64,000 nt of DNA, from assembly GCF_030503675.1 (NCBI RefSeq), contig NZ_CP129964.1, forward strand, positions 62,001 through 126,000, written 5' to 3'. Shown here piece after piece: positions 55,803 through 64,000 of the stretch (position 1 is its first letter; each line of letters opens with the position of its first letter). The notes beneath the pieces were generated by a model that was given only the letters and a program-made list of their open reading frames with translations, did not search any database and was not told the DNA's origin. The position numbers and the translations under genes were made by a program. The DNA is from Lutimonas zeaxanthinifaciens (lineage in GTDB: Bacteria; Bacteroidota; Bacteroidia; Flavobacteriales; Flavobacteriaceae).

Positions 55803-55864
55803 TCAGCGTTCAGAATTCATTATTCGACACCTGCCCGTCGGGCAGGAGTGGCATTCGATATTCA
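55803..55864. repeat. Direct repeat B, left copy, with a GC-rich palindrome
   Basis: A 62-bp element starting TCAGCGTTCAGAATTC and ending ATTCGATATTCA. It has the palindrome CCTGCCCGTCGGGCAGG at 55830-55846, of the REP type. A copy of about 80% identity lies at 63153-63212 in the same direction. Confidence 0.75.
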
Positions 55865-55902
55865 AAAAAAAGTATTAATTTAGGGGAAGTTGCTTTGTTC
55901 AT

Positions 55903-56874
55903 ATGAAAAATTACACCTTAATTGATTCTACAGACTCTGCGGAGCAGTTTTCCAAGTCCTTGGAATTTTTGCTTCCGGGATCATTGGTAAAGTCAAAAGT
56001 GCTTTCAAATAATTTTAGTTCTGAGGGTCATGGCGTACTATCCAAAGGATTTTATTTAGGCAATAATAAGACTAAGAATCTGGCAGAGTTAGAGATTATC
56101 AACCTAAGATCCTGTGTATTTTCCATCCCCGTGAAGGGGAACTATACGACTTATGTTTCGAATAAACTGTTTAATGAATGCACCCCTGAAAGAGGGTGCC
56201 TTTTCTTGCCCGTAGATTCCATAAAATATACAACTGAAATCAGTTTGGTTGATGATGTGATCATTATAATGAACTATGATGAGATTGAATCCCTCTTGCT
56301 AAAAAATTATAATATTAAGAGTGTTGATGTATCCAGTATTGAAATGGACAAATCAAATAGTAAGGTAAAGCTTATTTACAATCTTATTTTAAACAAAATG
56401 AGGGCTTTAAAATGCTATCCTCATCTTGGAGAATCGCTACATTTCATGTCAAGTGTAAAGGAAGTAGCAAAATTGTTTCTGACTGAAATAATTGCGGACT
56501 CTATGCAGGTTGAAATAAAACAAAAAGTGTCTTCTGACGTAAAATTTTTGAAGAATGTCGAGATGCTGATTGATGCAAATCCGGAAATTTATTTTAGTAT
56601 TCATGAAATTGCTAAAAAAGTAAATACTACACCCCGCAATCTGCAGTTAATTTTTAGAAAACACCGGAATTACACGCCCATGCAGTTTCTTAAAGAAAGA
56701 AAACTGTATAAGGCAAGGGTGGCTATTCTTAACTCGAATGGTGAATTTTTGATTAAACAGATTGCTTTCAACTCCGGGTTTACAAATATGAGTAGTTTCA
56801 GCCGAGATTACAAAAACCTTTTTGGAGAATTACCATCCTTAACAGTTAAAATGACAAGAAATAATTTATTTTGA
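55903..56874 (+). CDS. AraC-family transcriptional regulator
   Basis: A 323-residue regulator. Residues 1-215 look like a cupin-type or helical sensing part; residues 220-318 hold two AraC helix-turn-helix motifs (YFSIHEIAKKVNTTPRNLQLIFRKH and IKQIAFNSGFTNMSSFSRDYKNLFG, partly quoted), with PMQFLKERKL between. It is the first gene of the sulfatase cluster and in the same direction, so it is probably the local activator. Confidence 0.88.
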   Translation: MKNYTLIDSTDSAEQFSKSLEFLLPGSLVKSKVLSNNFSSEGHGVLSKGFYLGNNKTKNLAELEIINLRSCVFSIPVKGNYTTYVSNKLFNECTPERGCLFLPVDSIKYTTEISLVDDVIIIMNYDEIESLLLKNYNIKSVDVSSIEMDKSNSKVKLIYNLILNKMRALKCYPHLGESLHFMSSVKEVAKLFLTEIIADSMQVEIKQKVSSDVKFLKNVEMLIDANPEIYFSIHEIAKKVNTTPRNLQLIFRKHRNYTPMQFLKERKLYKARVAILNSNGEFLIKQIAFNSGFTNMSSFSRDYKNLFGELPSLTVKMTRNNLF

Positions 56875-57003
56875 TTAGTTCTTATTTGAACATTTTAGTG
56901 TATAATCCTTTCGTTTTTTTGATATTAATTATCGTTTTTTATATACCTGCTTCGTTAAATAACTGATAATTTAGCCTTTATGTTTCTAAAAATCATATCC
57001 CTC

Positions 57004-58422
57004 ATGAAGATTTTAGCTACTTTAATTCTGACTTTTTTTTGTACGATAAGTTCTCTTTCCCAGGAAAAACCGAATATTGTTCTGGTATTCCTTGACAACT
57101 TTGGTTTCGGTGAACCTGGGTTTAACGGAGGCGGAATTTTAAGAGGAACCGCCACACCCAGAATGGATAAACTTGCCGAACAAGGGCTGAGGCTTACCAA
57201 CTTCAATGTTGAAGTGCAATGCACCCCTTCCCGTTCGGCATTGATGACCGGGCGATATGCCATACGAAGTGGTAATGCTACTGTTCCCGTAGGAGAAGGC
57301 GTATATGGACTTTTAAAATGGGAAGTCACCATGGCCGAAATACTTTCCGAAGTTGGATATGCAACAGGTATGTTTGGTAAGTGGCATCTGGGAAGAACAG
57401 AAGGTCGCTTTCCTACAGACCAGGGATTCGATGAGTGGTATGGCATACCGAATTCTACCGATGAATCCCCTTATTATTCCCTGACTGGTTTTGAGAAAAG
57501 CGGTGTTCCCGAAACTTATGTTATGCAAAGTAAAAAAGGAGAAACTCCTGAGAAAGTGAGACCTTACCGTTTGGATTATCGTCCACTTATTGACAGGGAT
57601 TTAACTGACAAAGCTATGGACTTTATGGAAAGTCAGACTAAGGCTAAGAAACCTTTCTTTGTATACCTTCCCTATACGGCTACCCACTTCCCAACCATGC
57701 CACACCCGGATTATGAAGGAAAAACAGGAAACGGTGCGTGGGCAGACCAGTTGAAGCAAATAGATGACTATACTGGAGAACTCCTTGATAAGATTGATGA
57801 ATTGGGAATAGCCGACAACACTATATTTATTTTTACTGCTGATAATGGTCCAGAAGCTATGGGGTATGGAAACACCAGTATGACAGTTGAAACTGCAATT
57901 CACGGCTCTGCAGGTCCCTGGAGGGGAACCCTGTTTACAGGTTTTGAAGGAGCGCTCAGGGTTCCTTTTGCGATCCGCTGGCCCGATAAAATAAAGGCCG
58001 GTACTTCAAGTGATGAAATTGTGCATGTCATGGACCTGTTTCCAACCATGGCTAAAATTGTGGGAGGAGCCGTTCCCAATGATCGAGTAATCGATGGAGT
58101 TGACATGAGTGATTTCTTCATGGGCAAAACTGAAAAATCCGGGAGGGAAGGGTTTATCGTATATATGGGGAAAGATGTCTTTGGTGTAAAGTGGAGAAAC
58201 TGGAAATTGCACTTTAAGGAACAGGACGCCTGGAATGGGGAAATGAGAACCTATACCATGCCTCGACTCTATAATCTGTATAATGATCCCCAGGAAAAAG
58301 ACAACGTGCTTTTCCCGCACACCTGGGTGCCCAAGGCCGCTTTGAAGCAACTTACCGAGCATGTAATTTCCTTGAGGCAAAACCCTCCAATTAAGGCTGG
58401 CCAGGCAGATAAAGAGGAGTAG
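57004..58422 (+). CDS. Exported sulfatase (arylsulfatase type)
   Basis: A 472-residue sulfatase with a signal peptide (MKILATLILTFFCTISSLSQ). The formylglycine signature is CTPSR at residues 73-77, and the second signature GKWHLG follows at about 123. The metal segment is LDNFGFGEPG, where one of the two usual Asp is Asn, as in some bacterial arylsulfatases. The Cys must be oxidised by a maturase (anSME-type or FGE), not in this window. I start at ATG 57004; one at 56980 precedes but gives a poorer signal peptide. Substrate is probably an organic sulfate ester. Confidence 0.88.
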   Translation: MKILATLILTFFCTISSLSQEKPNIVLVFLDNFGFGEPGFNGGGILRGTATPRMDKLAEQGLRLTNFNVEVQCTPSRSALMTGRYAIRSGNATVPVGEGVYGLLKWEVTMAEILSEVGYATGMFGKWHLGRTEGRFPTDQGFDEWYGIPNSTDESPYYSLTGFEKSGVPETYVMQSKKGETPEKVRPYRLDYRPLIDRDLTDKAMDFMESQTKAKKPFFVYLPYTATHFPTMPHPDYEGKTGNGAWADQLKQIDDYTGELLDKIDELGIADNTIFIFTADNGPEAMGYGNTSMTVETAIHGSAGPWRGTLFTGFEGALRVPFAIRWPDKIKAGTSSDEIVHVMDLFPTMAKIVGGAVPNDRVIDGVDMSDFFMGKTEKSGREGFIVYMGKDVFGVKWRNWKLHFKEQDAWNGEMRTYTMPRLYNLYNDPQEKDNVLFPHTWVPKAALKQLTEHVISLRQNPPIKAGQADKEE

Positions 58423-58483
58423 ACAATAAATTTATACGCCCGGAATAAGATGAATTAAAAAAGAAATAATAAAAACTAAAACC

Positions 58484-60871
58484 ATGAAAAATTTGAGTAA
58501 TAACTTTTTAGTTGCTGTCATTTTTATGATTTTGTCTGGTTGTACTTCACAATCGGATAAATCATCAAATATTACAGCTGTAAACAAAGGCGAACTCGAT
58601 CGAACAAATCTGCCTATCCAGCCACCGGCTAGAGAACCTATTACAGAAATGGATGCAAGGAATGCAACCAAACCTGAACGTTTTGAGGTGAAGGCGCCTG
58701 AAGGTGCCCCTAATGTGGTCGTGGTTTTAATCGATGACATTGGTTTTGGAGCAACTTCTACTTACGGCGGAGCCATAAATACACCAACGTTTGATCGTCT
58801 GGCCGATAATGGTGTCAGGTTTAATCAGTTTCATACCACCGCCCTCTGTTCACCTACAAGAGCAGCATTGCTTGCGGGACGAAATCACCACAATGTGAAT
58901 GTTGGTTCGGTAATGGAAATAGCCACTGGTTTCCCTGGCAACCAGGGGATACGACCAGATAATGCAAAATACGGCGCTGAGATATTACGCCAAAATGGCT
59001 ATAGTACAGCAGCCTTTGGTAAATGGCATGAAACAGCTACATGGGAAGTTTCTGTTTCCGGTCCTTACTTTCGTTGGCCGACAAACTCAGGCTTTGATAA
59101 ATTTTATGGTTTTATTGGTGGTGAGACCAATCAATGGGATCCCGTAATTTTCGACGGTGTTACTAAGGTTCATAAAAAAGATGATCCCGATTATCATTTT
59201 ACCACTGACATGACAAATGAGGCAATTAAGTGGGTGAAATTCCAACAAGCCTTAACACCTGACAAACCATTTATGATCTATTATGCACCAGGTGCTGTTC
59301 ATGCCCCTCACCATGCTCCTAAAGAATGGATAGATAAATACAATGGGAAATTTGATGATGGTTGGCAAAAACTAAGAGAAGAAACCATTGCACGACAGAA
59401 AAAATTGGGTATAATACCTCAAGATGCCGAATTAGCTCCAATACCCGAGGACATTAAAGACTGGGAATCGTTAAGTGCAAATGAGAAAAAGTTATTTGCA
59501 ATTCAAATGGAAGTTTTTGCGGGTTTTGTTGAACATACAGATGTTGAAGTAGGGCGATTAGTGAATGCCATTGACGAGATAGGCGAATTAGATAATACCC
59601 TCTTTGTATATGTCATGGGAGATAATGGCTCAAGTGCTGAGGGCGGTATGCAAGGAACGTATAACGAGTTAGTAAGCCTTAATGGAATATTCGGTGCAGA
59701 AACGATTGATGGGATGTTGAAGCGCGGCGATGATTGGGGCGGACCTAATTCTTTCCCTCATATGTCTGCTGGTTGGGCTGTTGCAACCAACGCTCCTTTT
59801 TCATGGACCAAGCAGGTTGCTGGTGATTTTGGAGGTACACGAAATGGCGTAGTAATACACTGGCCAAAAGGTTTCAGTGCAAAAGGAGAAATCAGAACCC
59901 AGTTTAGTCATGTAAATGATGTAGTTCCAACAATATTGGAAGCAACTAAGCTGCCAGTTCCTAAAACTATTAACGGAGTGGAGCAAAAGCCAATGGATGG
60001 TGTAAGTATGCTTTATGCCATTGAAGATGCAAATGCTACTGAGCGCCATACCACTCAATATTTTGAAATAGCAGGCAATAGAGGCATCTATCATGAGGGG
60101 TGGCTGGCACGCGTGATTCACAGACCGGCATGGAAAAATAAGCCACTCAATACCTTGCAGGAAGATGTTTGGGATCTGTACAATATAAAAGAAGACTTTA
60201 GCCTTACCAATAACCTGGCTGCTGAATATCCTGAGAAGCTGGAAGAAATGAAAGCGTTGTTTGAAAAAGAAGCTATTGCCAATAATGTATATCCATTGGA
60301 TGATCGCTTGTATGAAAGATTCAATGCTGAACTTGCCGGAAGGCCTGATCTAATGGGCGACCGTAAATCACTTACCTTGTCTGATGGGATGGAAGGTATC
60401 ATGGAAAATGCCTTTTTGAATGTGAAAAACAAATCAAAAACCATTGTTGCTGATGTAAATCTTAAAGGCAATGACCGAGGGATTATTCTCTGTCAAGGAG
60501 GTAAATTCGGTGGCTGGGCTGTTTATATGGATAATGGTAAACCCACCTACACGTACAATTATTTCGGTTTGGAAAGTTATACAATACAATCTGATGCAAA
60601 ATTATCTGGTGAGAATGCTGAGATAAAGCTACAGTTTGATTATGATGGTGGAGGGACTGGTAAAGGAGGTAATGCTATACTTTATGTAGATGGTGAAAAA
60701 GTTGCTGAAGGTCGTGTCGATAAAACCGAACCTGCTGTTTTCTCAGGAGATGAAACTGCAGATGTTGGATTGGATGATGCTACACAGGTAGCGAATGAAG
60801 TCTTTAAGGATTTGGAAGACTCGAGATTCACTGGTCATGTCAACAAGGTAACAATCAGTATTTCCGAATAG
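58484..60871 (+). CDS. Large lipoprotein sulfatase (AtsA-like)
   Basis: A 795-residue sulfatase anchored as a lipoprotein (lipobox ILSGC, Cys20). The catalytic domain spans residues 75-575: metal motif VLIDDIGFG, formylglycine signature CSPTRAALLAGR with Cys122, AAFGKWHE, and the C-terminal metal pair MGDNGSSAEGG near residue 380. Residues 630-795 form a beta-sandwich like a lectin or concanavalin fold (VKNKSKTIVADV, GGWAVYMDNG, HVNKVTISIS). It resembles Pseudomonas AtsA-type enzymes, S1_4 in my recollection. It follows the first sulfatase by 61 bp. Confidence 0.88.
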   Translation: MKNLSNNFLVAVIFMILSGCTSQSDKSSNITAVNKGELDRTNLPIQPPAREPITEMDARNATKPERFEVKAPEGAPNVVVVLIDDIGFGATSTYGGAINTPTFDRLADNGVRFNQFHTTALCSPTRAALLAGRNHHNVNVGSVMEIATGFPGNQGIRPDNAKYGAEILRQNGYSTAAFGKWHETATWEVSVSGPYFRWPTNSGFDKFYGFIGGETNQWDPVIFDGVTKVHKKDDPDYHFTTDMTNEAIKWVKFQQALTPDKPFMIYYAPGAVHAPHHAPKEWIDKYNGKFDDGWQKLREETIARQKKLGIIPQDAELAPIPEDIKDWESLSANEKKLFAIQMEVFAGFVEHTDVEVGRLVNAIDEIGELDNTLFVYVMGDNGSSAEGGMQGTYNELVSLNGIFGAETIDGMLKRGDDWGGPNSFPHMSAGWAVATNAPFSWTKQVAGDFGGTRNGVVIHWPKGFSAKGEIRTQFSHVNDVVPTILEATKLPVPKTINGVEQKPMDGVSMLYAIEDANATERHTTQYFEIAGNRGIYHEGWLARVIHRPAWKNKPLNTLQEDVWDLYNIKEDFSLTNNLAAEYPEKLEEMKALFEKEAIANNVYPLDDRLYERFNAELAGRPDLMGDRKSLTLSDGMEGIMENAFLNVKNKSKTIVADVNLKGNDRGIILCQGGKFGGWAVYMDNGKPTYTYNYFGLESYTIQSDAKLSGENAEIKLQFDYDGGGTGKGGNAILYVDGEKVAEGRVDKTEPAVFSGDETADVGLDDATQVANEVFKDLEDSRFTGHVNKVTISISE

Positions 60872-60974
60872 CCTTCAAATAGATTGATGATCTATAGATC
60901 TATCATCAATTAGCACTAAAAGGATTATTCCATATGATTGAGAAATATACATAGAGGAGTATAATCAATACAGA

Positions 60975-62015
60975 ATGCAAAACAATTTTTTTCGATGGTC
61001 AGGGCTAGTACTAAAGAGTTGCGTCCTTTTCATTTTCATATCGAGCACAAATGTTATCGCACAGCAGGCGTCACCCATGCAGGCCGGTCATTACTATCCG
61101 GGACTTTTAAGTACAAGGGACATGGCTCATCCTCCCTCGGGGTTGTTCTTCTTATGGTATAACTTTGCCGTGAGTAGCAATACTTACGTTGATAGGAATG
61201 GAAAGGAATTTAAAAGCATTCCTTTGAGTGATCTGCATCCTACACTTCCGGATGTTGAAGTTGAGCCCGGTCTGAATGGTTTCGGTAGTGCCCCCGTTGT
61301 CGCTTGGGCATCGCCTCACATCTCCTTCCTTGGCAACGCAAGATACATCGTTGGGATCGCTCCAAATTACGTTACTGCCGAGGTATCGCTGGTCACAGAA
61401 AGGCCTGGAATTGTGCTGGATACCACCTATACCCGGGAAATCTCCACAAGGGTTTCTGGATTTGGTGACCTAATCCTTGTACCCCTCGGATTGAGTTGGG
61501 GAGGCAATAAAATGGACTTCACCACCACCTATACCATATATGCGCCCACGGGCCGATACCAAACAGGCGCAGATGACAATATAGGGCTGGGTTACTGGAC
61601 TCACCAATTCCAGGGATTTGGATATTATTATCCCGTTGAGGACAAGTCGACTGCCTTCATGCTGGGTCTGACCTATGAAACAAACTCGAAGGTAAAGGAT
61701 TCTGACCTCAGGCCAGGGGATCGTTTGACTTTGGAATATGGAGTCAGCCAGTTTTTATCCACAAAGTTTGAAGTCGGGATATTTGGTGGACACAACTGGC
61801 AGGTAAGTGATGACAGGGGTGAAGATGTATTTTGGGACCCAAGTTATCACGACAAAAAAAGTGCCCTCTTTTTCAACGTGAGCTATTGGCCCATTTTTGA
61901 GCGAATGATGATCAACTTCAAATATGGATTTGACTATGGTGCCCGTCAAAGATTCAAAGGAAATACTTTCGTACTTAATTTACTATTCAACCCAAATCTT
62001 TTAACCTCAAAATGA
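60975..62015 (+). CDS. SphA/phenol-MetA-type outer membrane transporter
   Basis: A 346-residue protein with a signal peptide (cleaved after NVIA) and a barrel of the phenol-degradation meta-pathway transporter type, with GHYYPGLLSTRDMAHPPSG at the start and repeated strands such as GLGYWTHQFQGFGYYYPV. Such barrels take up hydrophobic or aromatic compounds through the outer membrane. The next gene overlaps it by 4 bp (ATGA), so the two act as one translational unit. Confidence 0.78.
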   Translation: MQNNFFRWSGLVLKSCVLFIFISSTNVIAQQASPMQAGHYYPGLLSTRDMAHPPSGLFFLWYNFAVSSNTYVDRNGKEFKSIPLSDLHPTLPDVEVEPGLNGFGSAPVVAWASPHISFLGNARYIVGIAPNYVTAEVSLVTERPGIVLDTTYTREISTRVSGFGDLILVPLGLSWGGNKMDFTTTYTIYAPTGRYQTGADDNIGLGYWTHQFQGFGYYYPVEDKSTAFMLGLTYETNSKVKDSDLRPGDRLTLEYGVSQFLSTKFEVGIFGGHNWQVSDDRGEDVFWDPSYHDKKSALFFNVSYWPIFERMMINFKYGFDYGARQRFKGNTFVLNLLFNPNLLTSK

Positions 62016-63052
62016 GCATCAATTTAAAGCCCCTTCTAGCAATCCTGATCTTACTTTCAGTATCAGAGTTATTCGCCCAGCAATACGCATCGACTCGAGT
62101 TCGTGACAAGTACTCTGTCTACAAGGATAGTTTAAAACAGGTGGAATACAACTACCTCTTCCCAATTTGGGGTCAAAAAGCATATAGCAAAGGTTTTGAC
62201 CTGCCTTATCCCGCAGGTATCATGGGTAACTTTCTGTGGATGGATCAGGGAATCATCGTTGAGAATCTCCAACTTGGACTTAAAACCGATGAACTTGACG
62301 TTCCATTAACTCCAATCGAATTTATCGAATTTGGAGACAATAGCAACAGTTCCTACACAGTGAATGTGAGACCTGACCTTTGGGTGTTGCCCTTTCTTAA
62401 TGTTTACGGGATATTTGGTTATGGAAACTCCACAACCCGAGTGAATGTGACCGTCCCGATTGAATTGCAATCGACGGTTGAACAGGGGATTCAAACCTCT
62501 GGTTTTGGTGTCATGGGAGCGGGTGGCATCGGACCTGTATGGTTCTCAATTGATGCCAATTGGACTTGGAACAAACCCGAACTTCTTGAAAAGGCAGTCC
62601 AGGTGAATGTAATGGGGATTCGTATTGGCCATACCTTTACTTTTAAAAATAATCCCGACAGCAATTTGGCATTATGGGCTGGAGGCATGAGAGTTGAGAT
62701 GGGTTCGGAGACTGTTGGCGAAATTCAGCTCATTGATGTGTTGTCTCCTGAAGCCTGGGAAAGACGTGACGAGATCGTTGATAACTACAACGACTGGTAC
62801 GAAAATGAGGCTACTCCAGCTCAAAAGATCGCTGCCGACAAGGTCCTCACTCCCATCGTTGAAAGAATTGAAGCCGCTGATGGAAGTTCGATAATTCGTT
62901 ACGGTATGGACAAAAGGGTGAAGGAGAAATGGAATGGTATTTTTGGAGCCCAGTATCAATTGAACAAACGCTGGATGCTTCGAACAGAGGCAGGAATCAT
63001 AGGCGATCGCAAGTCATTTTTGGTCTCACTGAACTATAGATTCTTGCTCTAG
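62012..63052 (+). CDS. Outer membrane beta-barrel protein, partner of the SphA-type protein
   Basis: A 346-residue protein with a signal peptide (MSINLKPLLAILILLSVSELFAQ, partly quoted). Beta-strand patterns with aromatic ends run to the final LNYRFLL, suggesting a barrel; an inserted loop at residues 240-300 is acidic and helical (EIVDNYNDWYENEATPAQK). I do not recognise a family. It overlaps the previous gene by ATGA and ends the cluster. Confidence 0.7.
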   Translation: MSINLKPLLAILILLSVSELFAQQYASTRVRDKYSVYKDSLKQVEYNYLFPIWGQKAYSKGFDLPYPAGIMGNFLWMDQGIIVENLQLGLKTDELDVPLTPIEFIEFGDNSNSSYTVNVRPDLWVLPFLNVYGIFGYGNSTTRVNVTVPIELQSTVEQGIQTSGFGVMGAGGIGPVWFSIDANWTWNKPELLEKAVQVNVMGIRIGHTFTFKNNPDSNLALWAGGMRVEMGSETVGEIQLIDVLSPEAWERRDEIVDNYNDWYENEATPAQKIAADKVLTPIVERIEAADGSSIIRYGMDKRVKEKWNGIFGAQYQLNKRWMLRTEAGIIGDRKSFLVSLNYRFLL

Positions 63053-63152
63053 CGGGATCTAGATAAGAACAGCTCCTTCAAACCCGTACGCCTAAGACGG
63101 ATAAATCCTTATGACTCCGTTTCACTAAGTCATATGGTCTTTCTGAGACACT

Positions 63153-63212
63153 TCAGCGTTCAGAATTCCTTGTTCAACCCGCCACGCCGGCAGGAGTGGT
63201 ATTCGATATTCA
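63153..63212. repeat. Direct repeat B, right copy
   Basis: Starts TCAGCGTTCAGAATTC and ends ATTCGATATTCA as the left copy (55803-55864); the GC-rich centre is degenerate (CCGCCACGCCGGCAGG). It lies 100 bp after the last gene of the sulfatase cluster. Confidence 0.75.
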
Positions 63213-63228
63213 TAAGGAGGATTACTAG

Positions 63229-63409
63229 CGTGATCCAGATGAGAACCTCGGCTGCGAATACAATCCCCATTGCTCCGCTGCGCTGTGCAATATGCGATTT
63301 TTCATTTCCAAGCCTTATGAAAGCAAGTAGCTTTCAACGCCTTGTAAATGAAAAATCCCAGTGCATCTTCGATGCATCGGGATTCTATTCGATGTGGGTC
63401 ATACTGGAT
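63229..63409. repeat. Structured repeat A, right copy, fused to tRNA-Val
   Basis: 181-bp element starting CGTGATCCAG. Hairpins are at ATTGC/GCAAT (around 63270-63292), a 12-bp perfect stem 63296-63307 with 63346-63357, TGAAAGC/GCTTTCA inside it, and TGCATC/GATGCA (63362-63376). It ends in GATGTGGGTCATACTGGAT, the last bases being the 3' end of the tRNA-Val gene. Confidence 0.75.
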
Positions 63410-63469
63410 TCGAACCAGTGACTTCTACCCTGTCAAGGTAACACTCTAAACCAACTGAGTTAATGACCC
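63395..63469 (-). tRNA. tRNA-Val (anticodon GAC)
   Basis: Read on the minus strand: acceptor GGGTCAT/ATGACCC, D stem ACTC/GAGT, anticodon stem closing the loop TTGACAG (anticodon GAC), a 5-nt variable loop, T stem ACTGG/CCAGT with loop TTCGAAT, discriminator A. CCA is not encoded. 75 nt long. Confidence 0.93.
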
Positions 63470-63524
63470 TTTATTCATTTAAAAACGAGTGTCCAAAACT
63501 ACAAATATTTTTGATATTTAAGGT

Positions 63525-63974
63525 TCAATCCAAACTACTTTTTGCCGGGTTATTCTCAGGAGGATTGTTTACACTTTCAAGCAGGTTTTCCACTCGCCAT
63601 TCACTTAGCTGTTTTATTCGGTTAAGGACATTGGCAGTCACCCGATTGTGTACTGCTTCCCATAAAGAACTTATAAACCTTCGTTTTCCCTGCCATTCTT
63701 TACGGCCAAAAAAATTAAAACCTACGCCAAAAACCAACTGTGATTTGGTTGTCTCACCCATTTCCGGAATAGAGGACCGGACATAGATGGCTAAAAACCC
63801 AATCGGATATCCACCTGAGCATTCATAGAGCACATAGCGGGCATTGTCAAAGTCAAAATTATCCGGAACATCTTTTACTCTGATCGCTTTTAACAGAAAC
63901 AATGGAATCAACGGTAATCCAAAGAAACTTTTCATTGATTTGAAAGGATATCGTTTCCAGCCAAAAGGAAGCAT
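63525..63974 (-). CDS. Hypothetical protein, N-terminus possibly beyond the window
   Basis: A 149-residue reading that I do not recognise. It has FFGLPLIPLFLL (hydrophobic, residues 17-28), IRVKDVPDNFDFDNARYVLYECSG and a C-terminal WRVENLLESVNNPPENNP tail. The reading frame stays open upstream to the window edge, so the real start may lie outside. No known function. Confidence 0.55.
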   Translation of the reverse strand: MLPFGWKRYPFKSMKSFFGLPLIPLFLLKAIRVKDVPDNFDFDNARYVLYECSGGYPIGFLAIYVRSSIPEMGETTKSQLVFGVGFNFFGRKEWQGKRRFISSLWEAVHNRVTANVLNRIKQLSEWRVENLLESVNNPPENNPAKSSLD

Positions 63975-64000
63975 TCGAATGTTTTTGAAATCATTATTAA

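Larger units (their letters stand above)
54995..55902. other. Intergenic stretch with repeats, no gene
   Basis: 908 bp without a convincing gene. It contains repeat A (55081-55245), a plain AT-rich part (about 55250-55800) in which I see no structure, and repeat B (55803-55864) 40 bp before the AraC gene. Confidence 0.7.

Noticed and set aside
63134-63421. Plus-strand ORF of 95 codons
   Set aside because: It runs through repeat B, repeat A and the tRNA-Val 3' end, so it is a chance reading.
63463-63786. Plus-strand ORF of 107 codons
   Set aside because: It is antisense to a minus-strand ORF and starts in the tRNA gene; no protein family likeness.

Overview
The window is a stretch of bacterial chromosome from a member of the Bacteroidota, most likely a marine Flavobacteriia. 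The signs are a gliding ATPase of the GldA type, a short primary sigma factor of the Bacteroidetes type, TamL-like and small beta-barrel outer membrane proteins, small conserved membrane proteins known mainly from Flavobacteriales, and many promoters of the Bacteroidetes form TTTG-N19-TAnnTTTG. Shine-Dalgarno sequences are mostly absent. Most of the window is ordinary core genome with high coding density on both strands.

Layout. 0.1-7.7 kb: HMG-CoA reductase, superoxide dismutase, a drug/metabolite transporter, yicC-gmk-nadD, an M23 peptidase and a GH3 protein. 7.7-12.9 kb, mostly minus strand: mscL, alr-tdk, an acidic hypothetical, an AsmA-like protein and an ArsC-like protein. 12.9-18.4 kb: DinB, a cystathionine-type PLP enzyme, a barrel protein, an alkyltransferase-like protein, trmB, two small membrane proteins and upp. 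18.5-22.7 kb, minus strand: a four-gene Phe/Tyr operon (pheA, aminotransferase, tyrA, DAHP synthase-chorismate mutase) with every junction overlapping by 4 bp. 22.8-32.1 kb: gldA, a porin, kdsA, a TrmH methyltransferase, TamL, fbaA, accD and a lipoprotein. 32.3-38.4 kb: rpsO, pnp, rpoD, rpe and recJ. 38.6-46.2 kb: a MacB-type ABC export system divergent from a sigma-54 response regulator and its kinase. 46.3-54.9 kb: two thioredoxin-like proteins, hutU-hutH with a divergent LysR regulator, a nucleotidyltransferase with a NahK-like sugar kinase, a cupin and a small membrane protein. 55.0-63.5 kb: an accessory region with an AraC regulator, two sulfatases and two outer membrane proteins, bounded by repeats and ending at a tRNA-Val gene.

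The strongest new observation lies upstream of pheA. Within 180 bp on the minus strand I see a Bacteroidetes promoter, an 18-codon leader ORF whose product contains seven aromatic residues in a row (WFYFYFF), a segment just after its stop codon that can pair with the 5' arm of a terminator, and a terminator with a nine-U tract just before pheA. This is the architecture of ribosome-mediated transcription attenuation by Phe/Tyr supply, and it would control the whole branch including DAHP synthase.

Other regulatory designs include two TGTTC-type palindromes 22 bp apart between the ABC exporter and its sigma-54 regulator, back-to-back hutH/lysR promoters whose -7 boxes form one inverted repeat, and a 26-codon ORF overlapping the pnp start codon. 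The 55-63 kb sulfatase region is flanked by two families of direct repeats. One of them carries a copy of the tRNA-Val 3' end, which suggests an old insertion at that tRNA.
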